Shown here in pieces: positions 5,230 through 6,813 of a stretch of DNA of 6,813 bases. The position numbers and the translations under genes are program-made. Each line of letters opens with the position of its first letter. Within the stretch, counting starts at the first letter, position 1. The stretch comes from Propionibacteriaceae bacterium (GTDB lineage Bacteria > Actinomycetota > Actinomycetes > Propionibacteriales > Propionibacteriaceae): assembly GCA_024636075.1 (NCBI GenBank), contig JAGXHS010000190.1:1-6813 (forward strand), in the 5' to 3' direction. The notes below the pieces were generated by a model. That model saw only the letters and a list, made by a program, of their open reading frames with translations, made no database searches and was not told the DNA's origin.

Positions 5230-6096
5230 GTGGCTGATTCACCGCGACGCGCCGGGTGTGCGGCTTCTGTCGCAGCCGTGGTGATACTGCTGAGCCTGCT
5301 GCTCGTCGTCGGGTTCTTCGTCCTGCGTCTCCTCGGAAACGGAACCACTGCAGTGATACCTCCCCGCCAGCAGTGTCGCGCCACCGCTCAAGGTGTCGAT
5401 GCCACGGTGAGTCTGGAACAAGCTGGCAATGCGGCGATCATCGTCGCGGAATCGGTGCGCAGGAGCCTGCCACCACGAGCAGCATCGATAGCGCTGGCCA
5501 CCGCACTCCAGGAATCGGGACTGCGCAACATCGACTATGGCGACCGCGATTCGATCGGCCTGTTCCAGCAACGCCCCAGCCAAGGGTGGGGCACGGTCGA
5601 AGACATCATGGACCCGTGGTACTCGGCAGGACGCTTCTACCAGGCACTGGTGAAGATCCCCTCTTGGGACACAGGCAGCATCAACGACGTGGCTCAGAAG
5701 GTGCAACGATCCGGTGTTCCCGACGGCTACCGCAAGCATGAGACCCGCGCCCGAGTCCTGGCCTCTGCACTGACGGGGCACTCGGCGGCGGCGGTGAGCT
5801 GCATCGATCGGCAGACCGGTCCGGGATCGTTGAGCCAGACCGAAAGGGTGCTGCGCGAGGGTTTCACGGGCAGCGTCCGGATCAGTACCGAGGGCACGAG
5901 TCTGGCCCTGGAGTCCACCGATGAGGTGGCACTCTGGTCAGCCGTGCAGATCGCCATGTTCACCACCGAGTCGGCGGGCATCGTCAATGTCCGGGTCGGA
6001 GAGCAGACCTGGGCCAATGACACCAAGCGATTCGCTGAGTGGAAGGTGAGCCCCGCACCATCATCCCAGCAAGCCGTGATCACGGTGCGGTCCTGA
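5230..6096 (+). CDS. Membrane-anchored lysozyme-fold-like protein, function unknown
   Basis: A 288-aa protein with a basic N-terminus (SPRRAG), one membrane span at about residues 12-34 (VAAVVILLSLLLVVGFFVL) and an outside domain, so it is probably anchored with its body beyond the membrane. Residues 60-185 resemble the lysozyme/transglycosylase superfamily: SLEQAGNAAIIVAE, ALATALQESGLRN with candidate catalytic E95, DYGDRDSIGLFQQRPSQGWG (102-121) and DPWYSAGRFYQAL (128-140). Two cysteines (C50, C191) flank this region and could pair. The last ~85 residues form a separate small domain (FTGSVRIS, LWSAVQIAMFTT, VNVRVGEQTW). Similar actinobacterial proteins are annotated as hypothetical or, with little support, as heavy-metal transporters; I infer a peptidoglycan-binding or -cutting role. 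Start GTG 5230 is 6 nt after the dapD stop with no Shine-Dalgarno, so translation probably depends on dapD. The stop abuts the dapC stop. Confidence 0.78.
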   Translation: MADSPRRAGCAASVAAVVILLSLLLVVGFFVLRLLGNGTTAVIPPRQQCRATAQGVDATVSLEQAGNAAIIVAESVRRSLPPRAASIALATALQESGLRNIDYGDRDSIGLFQQRPSQGWGTVEDIMDPWYSAGRFYQALVKIPSWDTGSINDVAQKVQRSGVPDGYRKHETRARVLASALTGHSAAAVSCIDRQTGPGSLSQTERVLREGFTGSVRISTEGTSLALESTDEVALWSAVQIAMFTTESAGIVNVRVGEQTWANDTKRFAEWKVSPAPSSQQAVITVRS

Positions 6097-6795
6097 TCAG
6101 CTGGCGGTGGCGTTCAGCCGCTCCGATGCAGCGGCGATGCGGTCGTCGGATGCGGTGAGCGCGACCCGAACGTGCTGCGCGCCCGCGGCGCCGTAGAAGT
6201 CACCGGGGGCCACCAAGATGCCCAACCCCGCCAGCCATTCAACCGTCTTCCGCCCGCTTTCACCCCGTGTCGCCCACAGGTACAGCGATCCCTCGGAGCG
6301 ATCGATCCTGAAACCGGCTGCCCGCAGCGCCGATGCCAGCATCTGGCGCCGTGCAAGGTACCGTTCCCGCTGGCGCTCGACATGGTGCTGATCGGCCAAC
6401 AGCACTTCCATCGCAGACTGCACAGGTGTCGGCACCATCATGCCGAGATGCTTGCGCACCGCCACGAGCTGCTGCACCAAGGTGGGACACCCGGCGACGA
6501 ACCCGGCCCGGTAGCCGGCGAGGTTGGAGCGTTTGGACAATGAATGAACTGCCAGCACTTTCGTCACATCGCCGTCACTCACTTCCACATCCAGCACCGA
6601 GCAGGGCTCGGACTCCCACCCGAACTCTGAGTAGCACTCGTCGGCTGCGAGCACCGAGTCCCATCGGCGGGCGGCCTGCACCCACTTCGTCGTGGCGAAC
6701 CTGGACAGGGTGGCTCCGTGCGGGTTCGCTGGTGAGTTGATCCAGATCAGGGCTGGGCGCTCGGTCAGCTCGTCGGGGTCGTCACAGGTGAGCAC
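6097..6795 (-). CDS. dapC: N-succinyldiaminopimelate aminotransferase, C-terminal part (cut by contig end)
   Basis: DapC moves an amino group from glutamate to N-succinyl-2-amino-6-ketopimelate, the step between DapD and DapE. It is a cytoplasmic fold-type I PLP enzyme. The 232 genuine residues visible hold the PLP half of the site: WINSPANPHGATLS (18-31 of the fragment; N24), AADECYSEF (50-58; D52 pairs with the PLP ring nitrogen), VHSLSKRSNLAGYRAGF (83-99; K88 forms the Schiff base) and HVRVALTASD (208-217; R210 binds the substrate carboxylate). Family members have roughly 360 residues, so about 130 at the N-terminus are missing. An apparent GTG start at 6810 gives an N-terminus MYKRQ, but these five codons lie in adapter sequence and must be dropped; the true start is outside the window. 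It is convergent with the lysozyme-like gene, stop to stop with no spacer. Confidence 0.92.
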   Translation of the reverse strand: MLTCDDPDELTERPALIWINSPANPHGATLSRFATTKWVQAARRWDSVLAADECYSEFGWESEPCSVLDVEVSDGDVTKVLAVHSLSKRSNLAGYRAGFVAGCPTLVQQLVAVRKHLGMMVPTPVQSAMEVLLADQHHVERQRERYLARRQMLASALRAAGFRIDRSEGSLYLWATRGESGRKTVEWLAGLGILVAPGDFYGAAGAQHVRVALTASDDRIAAASERLNATAS

Positions 6796-6813
6796 CTGTC
6801 TCTTATACACATC
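6796..6813. other. Tn5/Nextera mosaic-end adapter remnant (not genomic)
   Basis: The last 18 bases, CTGTCTCTTATACACATC, are identical to 18 of the 19 bases of the Tn5 mosaic end used in transposase-based library preparation. Read on the minus strand they encode MYKRQ (GTG start) fused in frame to dapC, a well-known artefact in protein databases. The sequence is adapter read-through left at a contig end, not an insertion element: no transposase or second end is present. Confidence 0.97.

Noticed and set aside
5239..5781. Minus-strand open frame (180 codons) opposite the lysozyme-like gene
   Set aside because: The plus-strand frame has a membrane span and conserved motifs and follows dapD by 6 nt; the antisense frame has neither a ribosome-binding site nor a known domain.
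6796..6813. A genuine Tn5/IS50 end
   Set aside because: The sequence is the engineered mosaic end at the very edge of the contig, with no transposase, no partner end and no target duplication visible; adapter carry-over explains it fully.
1..6813. Search for CRISPR arrays, tRNA/rRNA genes, riboswitches, phage or defence genes
   Set aside because: No spaced direct repeats, clover-leaf candidates, T-box or lysine-riboswitch-like leader, integrase or defence motif was seen by eye; intergenic space is small and accounted for.

Overview
The window is GC-rich, densely coded DNA from an actinobacterium, about 6.8 kb long. Several independent features support this. The glycogen-synthase-like protein is the short GT4 type (about 395 aa) found in actinobacteria, not the long GT5 enzyme. 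There is a 55-aa DUF3117 protein, a family typical of actinobacteria. The DapC, DapD and DapE proteins are all of the actinobacterial subtype. A small membrane protein carries a DivIVA-like segment. The gene neighbourhood resembles, from memory, the M. tuberculosis Rv1201c-Rv1213 region (dapD, dapE, LOG-family gene, DivIVA-like gene, DUF3117, glgA, glgC). I cannot name the genus; Propionibacteriales is a guess only.

Layout from left to right: (1) the 5' part of glgC (minus strand, running off the left edge); (2) a 183-nt divergent control region; (3) glgA/glgM (plus); (4) a strong 22-bp-stem bidirectional hairpin terminator; (5) a minus-strand block read as dapE -> LOG-family gene -> DivIVA-like membrane protein -> DUF3117 protein, with an 8-nt overlap and gaps of 16 and 32 nt; (6) a 47-nt divergent gap; (7) plus-strand dapD followed after 6 nt by a membrane-anchored lysozyme-fold-like protein; (8) the 3' part of dapC (minus), whose stop codon directly abuts the stop of the preceding gene. 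The final 18 nt are a Tn5/Nextera mosaic-end adapter and not genomic sequence, so the right edge is a contig end.

Functionally there are two themes. GlgC makes ADP-glucose, which the actinobacterial GlgA (GlgM) uses to make maltose-1-phosphate or alpha-glucan for glycogen. DapD, DapC and DapE catalyse three consecutive steps of the succinylase route to diaminopimelate, feeding lysine and peptidoglycan. The membrane-anchored lysozyme-like protein behind dapD may act on the cell wall, but this is inference.

I find no mobile element, CRISPR array, phage gene or structural RNA, and no convincing new multi-gene system: this is core chromosomal DNA. The points worth a second look are the adapter-derived false N-terminus of dapC, an 18-bp tandem duplication forming twin hairpins at the start of the LOG gene, probable leaderless starts of glgC and dapE, stacked inverted repeats at the glgA start, and the dapD-coupled lysozyme-like gene.
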